This document shows, piece by piece, positions 45,601 through 53,951 of a stretch of DNA of 54,057 bases. Source of the DNA: Branchiostoma floridae (Eukaryota; Chordata; Leptocardii; Amphioxiformes; Branchiostomatidae); NCBI RefSeq assembly GCF_000003815.2, contig NC_049989.1:14530983-14585039 (forward strand). Direction: 5' to 3'. Each line of letters begins with the position of its first letter. The first letter of the stretch is position 1. The notes below the pieces were generated by a model. The model saw only the letters and a program-made list of their open reading frames with translations, did no database searches and had not been told where the DNA came from. The position numbers were made by a program, and so were the translations under genes.

Positions 45601-48600
45601 CGACCTGTGGAGCCTGGTGGAGGCAAATACTCCCATGTGCGCCTCATACGGACTTCAATATATACGCAGGTGTGACCCCACCTTTAGCCTGGGTACCATC
45701 CAGAAAGTAGTTCACTCCGGCGTTCATTAATATATACTATATACAGTCGCTTCTAGCTCTGACATTCATTATACACTATATACAGTCGCTTCTCTGTGTT
45801 TCTGTCTGGGAACGCGGACCATCTTAACGTCTGGAATCGTCCAAATTTTGGACGCAGGCACTGATTGGTCCCCACATATGAGCGAATTATTGAATGGGTT
45901 CAAGCAATCGTCCGAACAGGCGTTCCAACACCGGACAAGCTCTTCGTCTGCTTGTGGGAGGGCCTGTTGTCATTGAAGCGCTCTAGAACCTATTCCTTGA
46001 TTCGCTCGTTAACTGACGTTAGCACCAAACGGTTTGAATGTGCAAGTCTCCAGACGGATAGCAGAAGCGAACATAGGAGCGAAATACTATCCGGATGGTA
46101 CCCAGGCTACCATTAAGTAGCTTATGGTGAGAAATTTTCATCCGCCATCCGCCTTCAGCTCTGTAATCTATCAATTTCTATCACTGAATCTACAAGTTTT
46201 CTGTCATGCATTCAAGATTTATGGTCAATATTATGTTTTTTCTTCCATTTCAGTGAAATTACAGAATATCAAAACAGACTATGACAAGGAGAAGACCGAA
46301 AAGACTGAGGTATGTGATTTTCTGCTCTATACATGTACATTTGGAAGTCAGTTAGAAAGTTATGATGATAAAGCTACATTCTGTGTATGTGTAGGTACAT
46401 GTACTCCCATTTTTAAGTCTAGTTCTAGTAAGAGTATTTTGTAAGTCAAATAAAAGGTAACGAAGTTCAGCTTTGCCGTATCTTGATAATTACAAGGACA
46501 AACAATATTCTCACCGTGTTATTACTAAATATACAATACATTTATTGCAATTTTCTTGTACATAATTGCATCTATGAGTTCATAATAATAAATCTTGTTT
46601 TCATTCTTCAAGTTGGAGGCAAAACTAAATGAACTTCAACAGTCCAAGAAAAGCATAGAGACGAAGTCTAAACAAGTCATCACAGCTCTTCAGCAACAGG
46701 TGGAGGAACTGACTGCCCTGAAGGTTAGAAAACATCAATTTCAAGCTTTCAGGTGATAGGAAGTACTGTTACTGATTATTTCAACAACAAAAAGGTGCCA
46801 GGAATGCATTTTCTGTTTGGTCCTCTATACATTGCAGGCCCATGTTTTTCGCCTACTGGTAAAGACACTTAACACTTCCTCACTGTACTCAGGTGGAAAT
46901 GTCTTCTCAAATAGAACCTAAAACCACAGGTCCAATGTTGCAGGAGGACCACACATTTAGCATGTTAAAGATCCCTCTACTGTATACTTGCACTTATCAA
47001 AAAGTGTTGAGGCCCTTCCCAGCTTGAGTGGATCAAACCTTGCAGTCCAGTTTTACACAGCTTGTGCTTTCTCTATAAAACTGCTTAAAGGCAGTTTACA
47101 GGTTGTGCAAAACAAAGTAAGAAATCACTATCTGTGTGATTAGAATATGTAATATATAGACTTAAAACCAAAGATACACCAAATAGATACTGTACAACAT
47201 AGAACTAAGTAAGTTGCAGTGTTGTTGAACTGAGGTAAGATAAATTTTTGAACCTTATTGATGATATCCTGTCCAGACAAAGCTGGAAGCTGAGGTGAGG
47301 GACCTCCGTGTGAAGATCCAGGGTCTGCAGGCAGACCTGGACAACAGTGAGGCTGTACAGAGGGACTTTGTCAAACTCTCACAGTCACTTCAGGTGGGGT
47401 CTTTTATAACCTTTAACCTTATTTTATTAGCACAAATCTGATCTGAAAAAAAAATGTGCTCAACTTCAAGTTGACATAGATCTACCAGCAAGAAATTGCA
47501 AAGGTTGTAGCTGTAGCATATCTGTAAGGCTGGTATAACTGTCCATCAGCATGATAACACACCATCTTATTAGCATGGATGTGGCACGGCAGCAGCTGGT
47601 TATATTGCCCTGAACGACCTGTTACATGCAATCTTCGCACTTCTAGCTGCAAGTTTTGTCAAAAGCTACATTAACTGTACATGTGATGATGATGACCCTA
47701 CAGCATATACATTGTGAAACTTGCTGGCACTTTGGGCAGAGACAAACAAGAGTCTAGTAATAGTACTAGACAGTATACACTAGGTTTTGATTTATTTTTG
47801 TGTTGCCGGAGGCAGACCTTCTCTTAAGGCTTAGATTATATCAAACTGTAATGAATGAATGAATGAATGAATGGTTTATAAGCACCAAAAACAAGTGCAC
47901 ATATACATGTACATATGACACTAAACTGTGTGTCCTTTGTTCGTAGTGCTTTGCCATGCTAATGTGTGTGTTTGAGTAGAAGACCAGATGAAGAAAGTCA
48001 AATGACAGGAGTGACTGTACATACTATTAGGTACATGTAATACCACAGCTGATTTTGTATGAAGGAAATTAAAGATGTCAAGTGGCAACAGAGTTGTTGA
48101 AAGTAATTTGTCTTGAACTTCAGGTCCAGTTGGAAAACATCCGCCAGTCGGAGAACGAGGTCCGCTGGCAGCACGAGGAGGACGCCACGGGGTGTCACCA
48201 GTGTAAGCAGCCGTTTCAACCAAAGAAAAAAGCTACCAAGGTAAGACAGGAGCTTTTCTTCTTGACTTGTTGATTTGGAGTACATGACTGTACCTGTTAT
48301 TGTGTCACTAGTAGAACATTCAGAAGCATCTTTTTAGCTCCTAGGAAATGTTGCCTCGAGTTACCAGAACAAAATAGTTTTGTAAAGGTTTGTAAAGGTT
48401 ATACAATTATTGTGACTACACATACATTGTACAAACCATTGAAGGAAAACAATTTAGATTTCTGAAACAGTATTCAGTCACAATTTACAACACAATGGGA
48501 AAATGGTATCCAAATTTTTAACTGAACAGAACCATTCTTCAATTTCTTGGGAAAGTATTTGTCCCTTTTAGAACAAGGAAGTTAGACTGATACATCAAAA

Positions 48601-48906
48601 GACAGAAGCCTGAGTAGCTTCTGAATTGCATTGTCTCATCATGTTGGAAATGATTTCAGTTTGAACCTTCTTTAGAATTAATTCTACCACACATTATGAA
48701 CCTTCAAGCTAAATCAGAAGTTTTTTTCTATTGTTTTTCAGCACCATTGTAGACATTGTGGGAAGATCTTCTGTAACGATTGCCTGTCCAAAAGCGTCCA
48801 GAGTGGCCCCAATATGAGGCCGTCGAAAGTCTGTGATGTTTGCTACACCATCCTGGTCAATGATTCCGCCCCCTACTTCAGCACGACACCCCCCACAACT
48901 GCTTAG
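21468..48906 (+). CDS. RABEP: Rabaptin (Rab4/Rab5 effector) with C-terminal FYVE finger, 1397 aa
   Basis: 25 exons: 21468-21492, 21577-21693, 24717-24920, 25837-25978, 28269-28401, 29359-29475, 30670-30786, 32084-32219, 32990-33148, 33527-33627, 34394-34567, 35062-36006, 36414-36569, 37632-37950, 38658-38788, 39323-39544, 40732-40830, 43751-43789, 44254-44355, 45142-45331, 46254-46309, 46613-46723, 47277-47393, 48124-48240, 48742-48906. The sum is 4194 nt with all phases consistent. Close blocks to vertebrate rabaptin-5: KRGKFKEIFLAKE, RSVVMPMEKEI, DLEMYVAVLNTQK, TWELANDQFLESQRL, LGRPCDMCSNYEQQLQ, DFVKLSQSLQVQLE. Known role: homodimeric coiled-coil effector of Rab4 and Rab5 that acts with Rabex-5 in early-endosome fusion. 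The human protein is 862 aa; the excess here is mainly the insertion around exons 11-13 and the FYVE finger. RABEP1 versus RABEP2 orthology is not resolved; this may be the single pre-duplication gene. Confidence 0.95.
22440..22600. repeat. Dispersed repeat (relatives at 23225-23330 and 46940-47045)
   Basis: All three carry a core like GCATGTTAAAGAACCCTCT, ACTTATCAAAAAG, and GAGTGGATCAAACC. Rabaptin introns 2 and 22. Class unknown. Confidence 0.55.
22897..23109. mobile_element. TACTGTAAATGC-family MITE, copy 2 (213 bp)
   Basis: Ends TACTGTAAATGCAGAAATTT and TTAAATGCATTTGCAGTA; interior TTCGCGGTGG and GCGAACTTAAAACCACC. Confidence 0.88.
23110..24716. other. Remainder of rabaptin intron 2
   Basis: AT-rich non-coding DNA with one dispersed-repeat copy at 23225-23330 and a possible LINE 3' end (antisense) from about 24220. 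No gene seen. Confidence 0.5.
25430..25755. mobile_element. CAGGGTTGGACAAGT-family element, copy 2
   Basis: Ends GCAGGGTTGGACAAGTTTTC and GTGGACTTGTCCAACCCTGC, a 16-bp perfect terminal inverted repeat. Internal ACTTGCCCGA copies as in the copy at 20348. In rabaptin intron 3. Confidence 0.85.
26143..26378. mobile_element. TACTGTAAATGC-family MITE, copy 3, diverged (236 bp)
   Basis: Left end TACTGTACAA, then ACAGAAATGTTCGCAGTGG; right end AGTACATTTACAGTA. Interior GAACTTAAAACCACCGC. Confidence 0.75.
26606..26694. repeat. 89-bp near-perfect hairpin in rabaptin intron 4
   Basis: Arms of 42 bp differ at only three positions (ATCATAGAACTAAAATATTT on each outer side in opposite orientation) around a 5-bp TTTAA loop. 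Could be a minimal foldback transposon or a precursor-like small-RNA hairpin. Confidence 0.8.
27431..27649. mobile_element. TACTGTAAATGC-family MITE, copy 4 (219 bp)
   Basis: Ends TACTGTAAAATGCAGAAATG and TTAAATGCATTTACAGTA; interior TTAAAACCACCGCAAACACT. Confidence 0.88.
28490..28810 (-). repeat. Dispersed repeat, reverse-oriented relative of 18165-18375
   Basis: GGGATGGAATGGGCAAAATT, CCCAGCTGCAAAATTTAATC and AAAGGACGGAAGGA are reverse complements of blocks at 18.2 kb. Confidence 0.6.
29608..29999. mobile_element. MITE-like element, about 390 bp, about 50-bp inverted ends
   Basis: Left end CTTTCTCACGTGGCGGCCAT ... CAATGAGGCAAAC; right end GTTTGCCTCATTGGACTCG ... ATGGCCGCCGCATGGGAAAG. In rabaptin intron 6. 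The block AATATTTGACGGACATGCAG in its middle recurs at about 38950. Confidence 0.75.
31311..31940. repeat. 54-bp tandem repeat array, about 12 units
   Basis: The unit contains ACATGATTTAATGATGTCAC, then the CGATATGCTGAGAAACAGT and TCAAGAATATGTGC blocks. Spacing is 54 bp between about 31360 and 31640; units outside are diverged. Because 54 is a multiple of 3, a repeated minus frame stays open for 148 codons, but it has no gene-like features. In rabaptin intron 7. Confidence 0.92.
32385..32605. repeat. Dispersed repeat fragment
   Basis: Blocks GTTCTTTAGCATGCTCAAGG, GGTACCCATTGTCACCTCGA and CTTTCCCAAGGGCACAACAT have partial relatives at about 20160-20235. Non-coding, rabaptin intron 8. Confidence 0.4.
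35062..36006 (+). CDS. RABEP: Rabaptin exon 12: 945-nt lineage-specific low-complexity insertion
   Basis: Residues 476-790 in one exon, in phase 0 at both ends, so it could be skipped without frame loss. Ser/Pro/Glu-rich, predicted disordered. Three related repeats are visible: SLIQSKLETVKETLTPPK, VSSKLDSVRDKLSSSPSLPQ and VQSGIDSVRDRLASPPARV, that is K/G-(L/I)-(E/D)-(T/S)-V-(K/R)-(E/D)-x-L-x-(S/P)-P. It ends in an acidic segment (DEELAELDDDEVKANELL). The donor is GAAGAG then GTAACG. I know of no equivalent in human rabaptins; function unknown. Confidence 0.8.
36007..36150 (+). other. Read-through extension of rabaptin exon 12 with hydrophobic segment
   Basis: If the donor at 36007 is not used, the frame runs 47 more codons to TAG at 36148-36150, encoding KFLVVLSVLGSWLWFLG followed by RK. 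A retained-intron isoform would end in a membrane-anchor-like tail and lack the Rab5-binding half and the FYVE finger. No evidence that this is made. Confidence 0.3.
36611..36917. mobile_element. CCTCCTACACACGG-family MITE, copy 1 (307 bp)
   Basis: Terminal repeats CCTCCTACACACGGTCCCCA and GGGAACCGTGTGTAGGAGG; interior GGGGACCCTGCTATCTGAAG and its complement, and GCTTATAAATATTAATGAGC. Starts 42 bp after the rabaptin exon 13 donor. Confidence 0.88.
37632..37950 (+). CDS. RABEP: Rabaptin exon 14: hinge with gamma-ear (GAE) binding motif
   Basis: Residues 843-949. Ser-rich hinge with IIRRTQSSSCIEGDTL, RPKSAENL and SEEFGPFVSGDED. FGPFV (residues 921-925, DNA from 37866) corresponds to the FGPLV motif of human rabaptin-5, which binds the ear domains of GGAs and gamma-adaptin. 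Conservation of this motif implies that the link to clathrin adaptors predates the vertebrate split. The last block, FTLTEAQQKAIT, matches the human sequence before the second coiled coil. Confidence 0.9.
39590..39872. mobile_element. CCTCCTACACACGG-family MITE, copy 2
   Basis: Very similar to the copy at 36611 (GGGGACCCTGCTATCTGAAG, GCTTATAAATATTAATGAGC, TTGTGGCGACGCTCACAGTA); right end degraded. Starts 46 bp after the exon 16 donor. The high similarity suggests recent activity. Confidence 0.85.
40047..40490. mobile_element. AGCCTGGGTACC-family MITE, copy B
   Basis: Left end AGCCTGAGTACCATCTGGAT, right end TTCTGGATGGTACCCACCGG. Includes the CGCCTGCGTCCAAAATTTGG block shared with copies C and D and a local duplication of AACTGTATATAGTATATAA. 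Confidence 0.85.
41434..43260 (-). CDS. Intronless TRIM-NHL protein (RING, B-box, coiled coil, NHL propeller), 608 aa
   Basis: A single open frame with ATG at 43260, nested antisense in rabaptin intron 17. RING C3HC4: C18, C21, C33, H35, C38, C41, C54, C57. One B-box2: C108, H111, C120, C123, C128, C131, H136, H139. Coiled coil about 140-275. NHL-type beta-propeller about 340-608 with repeats such as PHGIATEGGGDLWIV, PPHMATDIHGNIFVV, PHNICTDSNGNVIVA and PWVVAAGPEGQLVV. There is no filamin domain between coil and NHL. Known role of the class: E3 ubiquitin ligases, some with RNA-binding NHL domains. Closest named relatives would be TRIM2/3/56/45-like proteins; orthology is not established. Lack of introns suggests a retrocopy origin or one of the lineage expansions of TRIM genes. 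Its promoter must lie inside the rabaptin intron (right of 43260). Confidence 0.95.
   Translation of the reverse strand: MAPEESGFRKQIQEELTCSICLELFKQPKALPCQHTYCYNCLLDCARRTSPLKCPNCRYVVKLSPEGVEGLPDNHLIANLCETFPKQVVLTPPTSLTSAVQEQAETSCDLHQQHDLSLYCTQCDTPVCLECLDIGHAGHAFTTIRQAVEQRESDIWQIVSDSRQKLDEDSLSLKVLRSMEAEIRSSKEKAEAVVVTLLQDVVKKLEESKDNLLSSINKNFQQNMKALEACKDVLLVQMGDLSTSCIEVEQAAGKGPADFLQQGNSLRTKMNDYRKVDIPTLEPSPTFEPGFDSSELELGRVKFSDPQEMVQEKAVELEATSLVEVGESDEEERSRQVTFGGWGLGCGKFQQQAGITVSKVGQVFVLDSYSVQTFDLEGSFLYGFYTSIPGTDVGVMMPHGIATEGGGDLWIVGTDLRTSDFLVKYSDMGQFLLKIPLPILWYHSRQVAVNHHSGNILVTEYDGNSSKIKMFQPNGYPCGEINLNSKEIQIHGPPHMATDIHGNIFVVDSYKSCIYSLDHSGKLRCKFGTWGHGIGYLHLPHNICTDSNGNVIVAEHGNTRLKLFAPDGQHLHDIDTDMEVPWVVAAGPEGQLVVSDATTHLVKILKEY
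43751..48240 (+). CDS. RABEP: Rabaptin exons 18-24: C-terminal Rab5-binding coiled coil
   Basis: Heptad-rich: LQRLQRENDSLQGKYTLHKS, SRYRQNILTVKTSAEHMEDK, SEIMFLKDRVKAEQ, and finally RDFVKLSQSLQVQLENIRQS. The last segment is the counterpart of the human C-terminal Rab5-binding region. In the human protein a short unstructured tail follows; here the reading continues into WQHEED and the zinc finger. Confidence 0.9.
43980..44200. repeat. Unclassified repeat-like segment in rabaptin intron 18
   Basis: GC-rich relative to its surroundings, with repeated CACACATGTTC and the semi-repeats GGTCTCCCGTCCGGGTGA and CGCCAGGCCTACAACCGGGT. Possibly a SINE, but no A/B-box order could be confirmed. Confidence 0.3.
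44699..44745. repeat. (AGTAAC)n microsatellite
   Basis: About six hexamer units, partly interrupted, in rabaptin intron 19. Confidence 0.85.
45372..45686. mobile_element. Full-length foldback MITE with TA ends, 315 bp
   Basis: Left TAAAGGTGGGGTCACACATG ... TATATATTCAAGTCCGT; right ACGGACTTCAATATATACGC ... GTGTGACCCCACCTTTA. Complementarity continues inward (CCAGGCTCCACAGGTCG, TTGGACAAA, GATGAGTTAGCTGACC) almost to the centre. TA on both sides fits a Tc1/mariner-type target, which is inference. Confidence 0.9.
45686..46108. mobile_element. AGCCTGGGTACC-family MITE, copy C, abutting another MITE
   Basis: Ends AGCCTGGGTACCATCCAGAA and ATCCGGATGGTACCCAGGCT. Begins at the last base of the 45372 element. 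Includes a duplicated ACACTATATACAGTCGCTTC block. Confidence 0.9.
47848..47872. repeat. (GAAT)n microsatellite
   Basis: Six GAAT-type tetramers in rabaptin intron 23. Confidence 0.85.
48160..48906 (+). CDS. RABEP: FYVE zinc finger of rabaptin (exon 24 end + exon 25)
   Basis: Residues about 1318-1390: RWQHEEDATGCHQCKQPF in exon 24, then HHCRHCGKIFCNDCLSKS and RPSKVCDVCYTILV in exon 25, TAG at 48904-48906. All eight zinc ligands (four CxxC pairs) are present. Of the three PI3P-binding signatures, WxxD is WxxE here (WQHE), the basic patch is TKHHCR instead of (R/K)(R/K)HHCR, and RVC is KVC. Known function of the fold: binding PI3P on early endosomes; affinity here may be altered. Confidence 0.92.
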
Positions 48907-51630
48907 ACCCCTCCCCCCTAATACACGTGCATGTAGTGTAGATATTTTACATTAGCATATAGGTTAGGAGATTTTAGAATAGGGGTACAAAAAGTTCAAA
49001 TGGAGCAGTGTTGTTCATCCTGTTGAGTCTAAATATGTTGGAGAGAATTCTGTTCCATGTATGATAATGGTAGTGGGTGTAACGGTACCAAATTCTACAT
49101 GTAGCTGTAACCCTGCAATATAGACAGGGACAAGTCTTAAGTGTTATTCTGGAGAGACCATATCCCATCTAAACATGATGGAACCCCGTTTTCTGACCAA
49201 TTCCTGAACTCGACTCTGAAGCCTTTTTATAAATGGTGGTAGGAGAGAAATAAAGTAGATCTCATGAGGCGATGGTAGCAAGAAAAGTAAGACACCTTAC
49301 TTATTAGAAAGGTCTGTACGAGCTGTTAACATCATGAAGGAAATGTGTTCTAACAGTATTTTTACACTTACCATATTTTCTGTGTTGTCACGGATTCTCC
49401 TGTCGATTCTTACGACATATGAGCAGGCAAACAGTATTAAAGTATGCAAATAGATGTGCACCCCTGAATTGGAGCAAGTCATCGACAAATCACACATGTA
49501 CATGTATGCCAGAGTCTATGTTCACGCAGTGCAAAGTACATATATGCCAGTATAAGTAAAGTTTCTATGCTTGAGAATGTGTATAGTAAGCCATCAAACA
49601 AATCTAATGTTAAGTTGCATTATCTTCATTTCTTGTTGTAACCCTTGCTGTTGGCCCAAAGCGCTCCTGTTAGCTGTGAATTAAAATGTACATGTTGCTT
49701 TTTTGTATCGTAAATGCTAGTATCATTGTCACTGTCACATTCAACACCTTTTATAAGAAACCTGTTAGGAACAAATTCTTACTGGAAAATCATATCATCA
49801 TGCAGCTGTCTAACTAACTGTAAGTGTTGTAGAGAATTAAGTATGTTACAAAGGTATAGTACCTTCAAGTAAATGATTGTATGTATACACATGTATGTAG
49901 CATTGCTACTGTTTTTACCATGCCTCCAGTTAAGTGTATCTAAGCCCAACTTTTTGAAGGACCAGTATTAAAAGAAAATGTATCACAACACAAAGGCCTA
50001 ATAGGAATAAGATCTTGTTGAAGGTCACCCGACAGACCCTAGCAAAAACCTGGCATTAAATTTTCGATTTGCCATCTTAGTGATGAGCACGTTGTAAAAT
50101 CATCTTCCAGCATATTATTCTTCTCATTTCTGTTTTATAGAAAAATGCTATGTAAAGAACCACCAACCCTAGATACCCTTTAGCTTACACATGCATAATA
50201 GTACAATCAATATTATGATGAAAATTCGTAATGTCCTGATGCATTTTCAGTTTTGCATTGTTGAACTGTATGACACTGTAGTTTTGAATCTTCATGCATA
50301 AAATAGTACTCTTTTTACGATACAAAAACTTGATGTTTAGAATATGATAAAATGACTGTTATCACTCAGGCATATTATTTAATATAATATTCATATGTAT
50401 AATCAAAAGAGGCTATCTGAGATGTTAAATGAGTTTTAGACATGTAAGTGATGTGCAAACATTTGCTCAGTGCACTTTGTGGTTTTGTGTATGCTGCTAT
50501 GTTGTAAAATGTTAATTAGTATTGTCACAATGAAGTTAGTGAGGTTTCTTGCCGTTTTGTTTCTCCTTGGTAAGATAACTTTTAAGGGCCTTTTCCTTTG
50601 ATAAGGGTTTTGATGTTTAACAAGAAAGAAACTTTAAGTCAAACTGGGTGTAGGGGGTTAAAACGCCTTTTTTGTGACATCCGCTTATTTTTTCATTGGT
50701 CAGCCATTGTAATTACCAACTAGTACATCTTCAGTTGGAGGTTTCATTTGTATTAACTGCTTATTGTGTTTAAGAGTAAAAAGTTTTTTGATTATCTAAG
50801 ACACCATTTAAGAACCCAGTACCTTCCAGTCCTGTAATATAAGGAAAGTTCACATAATTTTATTGGTCAAAGAAAGTGAAGCTGTAGTTCCAATGTATAT
50901 GTTGTAAATTTGCTTGAAGTTAACATTTAATTTAATGTTACTCCTAAGATGTAACTTAGATTTGTTGGAATATGCAATGACTCACATTTGTGCTTTATTT
51001 ATCTTTATTAAATGCAATATTTTAATGTAGGATCCAAGTCATGCCTTTAATTTATCATTATTACAGAAACACACATTTTCCATTTCATATGCCAAATAGC
51101 ATTCCAAAATCATCTCCAGTTGCTTGTCTATTTGGCATAACTTCATGTACGAAATATCTCTCATGTTTTGGAAAAATATGCGACACGTAACATACATGTT
51201 AGTAGTACTGCTATTTAGGCCCAAGCTTTGAATCATGTACTTTTTTGTATCTTGTACTTTTGAACACTGAAATAATCACTTTTCTTCATCAGATACAAAA
51301 TGTAGCTTTCAAATAGCCATAGTAACTGTCTGAGAGCTTCTTTAACTTCCAATATTTTACATTTCTGGGCTAATGTAAGACTATAAGTAAAAGAAGCCCT
51401 CAAATAGTTTTTGCCACTAGATTCATAATGATATAAATGTACATGTAAGTATACAAATGTAGGTAATTGCAAGTGAATGTAATTTGGAGGAATGCAACAT
51501 CTTTGTCGAGCTTTCTTTGCACAATGTAAAGCAATCTTGTACATATAATATCAAAGATAAAGCTTTACCATATTACGCATTTAATAGAAATTATGTTGTA
51601 CTGTTGGAGTAATAAAGATCCAACCTAGCC
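48907..51630 (+). other. Rabaptin 3' UTR (probable) with candidate poly(A) signals
   Basis: AATAAA at 49249-49254 and at 51611-51616 are the clearest signals; the latter is followed by a GT-rich stretch (TGTCTGTGTGGTGTT). The region is AT-rich with no coding frame. Which site is used cannot be told from sequence. Confidence 0.5.
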
Positions 51631-51726
51631 TGTCTGTGTGGTGTTATCAATAATGTATATACCTTGATTTTTTGAAAAAATATATGATCTTTAAATTCTT
51701 TCCAAGACCTTGTTCACACTTATGCA

Positions 51727-51990
51727 CCTATCTATATTCAAGTCCGTACAAGTTGTGTATTGACATTTCTTTGGCTTAGGTAAACTTGTATGAATGAAGT
51801 CTTTAGCCATCAGACTATGACGCCTGCTAAAGATTGAATTTTGCAGGGAAGAAGTTATATCTAAATGTACTTGACTCATTATTGTGCAACTTGGTTTTCT
51901 AACTAGCTAAAATAAAATACTACTCCTCAAACTTAACCTAAGCCAACATAATGTCAATACGCAGCTCATGCGGGCTTGAATATAGGACAG
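51727..51990. mobile_element. Degraded foldback sharing the TCAAGTCCGT block with the 45372 MITE
   Basis: Left CCTATCTATATTCAAGTCCG ... GTATTGACATTT ... GGCTTAGGT; right ACCTAAGCCAACATAATGTC ... CGGGCTTGAATATAGG. Arms about 55 bp around a 150-bp centre. Confidence 0.65.
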
Positions 51991-53566
51991 GTCTTTTAAG
52001 ACTAGAACAAAATTGCTCCAAATGCCACTATTAAGTACAGCAAAACAAGTTCAATCTTGTACCAATCTTGTTGGTAGTTTTATTTCCATGACGATTCTTC
52101 AACTGAAAACTAAAAACAGAAAACACTAAAAAAAGTCCATCTATTTCTACAAAAATATACCTTAAGATTGAATAAAAAAAGGAAACTTTCAGAAAATAAA
52201 ATGTAACACTACATTAAACACTAAATAATGTTTGAAATGAAAACCTGCAAGAAACAATATCTCATGCCTTAACATACACATATTCATTGATATCATGTAT
52301 TTACATAGAATATTACATTGTTACTGCCTGCACATAATACAACATGCACCTGAAAATATACCTGATAATATTGAAAAGTATTTAAAATTGTGCATCATCC
52401 AAATACAATGTATAAAAAAGTCTCAGCACCTAATAACATATTTAAGCTTTGTGTTACTAGATTCAATTAACCTCCTCTTTGCTACCCAAACCATTAACCT
52501 ACAAAAATTTGTTACTAAAAGGCAACCTTAGCAGAGAGGAGGTTAAATGTATTACTGAAAATGACATCCCTTGGGAAACAAAGTTCTACATAATATATGA
52601 AAAGAGACACCCTGTAAATACATGACATGGAAATTTATGAATGTCATCTAAATGTCCTTGTATACATTGCTCTCATTCTTTACTTTATAGTTTCCGATTT
52701 TGTATGACGTGCAAAGTCGTAACAGACTACCATGTTTTGTCCTATATTCCATTGTTTCTATATGAATATATATTCACAAGGTATAAAAGCTGCTTTGATA
52801 TCTATCAACATGCATTCTTAGAAACATTCTTATGTAATATCATAATTTCCATATGCCAATGCAGCAGCAAGATAGTGAGACCAAGTTTGACACAAGTTAA
52901 ACACAGATTCACTCACATGTACACTCATGTACATTGTATCATTCTACGTAGTCTTCTTGGCTTGTTGTGATAACTATATTGGATATATGTTGTAATACAA
53001 GTATGAAAATGAATGAACATAACTATACAAGTCCCATGACTTGATACCTTATTTGTATGACATGTACACATTGCTAACAATTGTAAGGCCTTAAAACTAA
53101 TACGTTATTGACATACTACAACATATGTCCATTCTTAATCTAGAGGAAGACTAAAACTCTCTGTACACTGCAGATATGAATGACAAAACAGACACTATTT
53201 CTATCAAATCATTGATTTGACATTTTTTAAGTGCTTGTCTATCCTAAGAATGGCAGTGCTCCCAACCATACTAAGTCTTACATTATTATGTTCCAAAATG
53301 TAACCCATTGTGTCCCAACTTCCAAGATAAGCCATAAAATTGGGTGCAAAATGGCACCCTTAGATAGTTAATGGTTAATGGCAGCATCCTTTTTGGGTCT
53401 GCAGTGAACACTCTAAGGCACTACTGAATGTAAACTTTACATAGCCTCCATTCTGACTACATATTGACTACCAGTAGTTCTGTAAACTGTTTAACTATGT
53501 GTTTGTGGTACTGTGGTTGCTGAAGAGACAAGCTGACAAATTGATAATCCTAATTCCTCGTATGTT

Positions 53567-53951
53567 AGCCTGGGTACCATCCGGATAGTAGTTTGTTCCT
53601 CTGTTTGCTTCTGCTATCCGTCTGGAGACATGCACATTCAAACCATTTGGTGCTAATGTCAATTAATGAGCGAATCAAAGAACTAAGGTTCTAGAGCACT
53701 CGTTCAATGACAACAGCCCTCCCGCAAGCAGACGGAGGACTTGTCCGGTATTGAAACGCCTGTTCGAACGAGCGCTTGAATCTTTTCCATAATTCGGTCA
53801 TGCGTAGCGACCAATCAGCGCCTGCGTCCAAAATTTGGACGATTCCAGACGTTGAGATGGTGAAGGTCCCCAAACGGAACAGCAGAGAAGCAACTGTATA
53901 TAGTGTATAATGAACGTCGGAGCGAACTACTTTCCGGATAGTACCCAGGCT
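53567..53951. mobile_element. AGCCTGGGTACC-family MITE, copy D
   Basis: Ends AGCCTGGGTACCATCCGGAT and TTCCGGATAGTACCCAGGCT, a nearly perfect inverted repeat of over 20 bp. Internal CGCCTGCGTCCAAAATTTGG as in copies B and C. Confidence 0.9.

Noticed and set aside
40047-46108. Short frames inside the AGCCTGGGTACC elements as small genes
   Set aside because: Not shared between copies in the same frame and interrupted in most; the elements look non-coding.
52460-52550. Stem-loop as a transcription terminator
   Set aside because: Bacterial-type terminators do not apply here; the stem is short with a 50-60 bp loop and could be chance or a degraded foldback.
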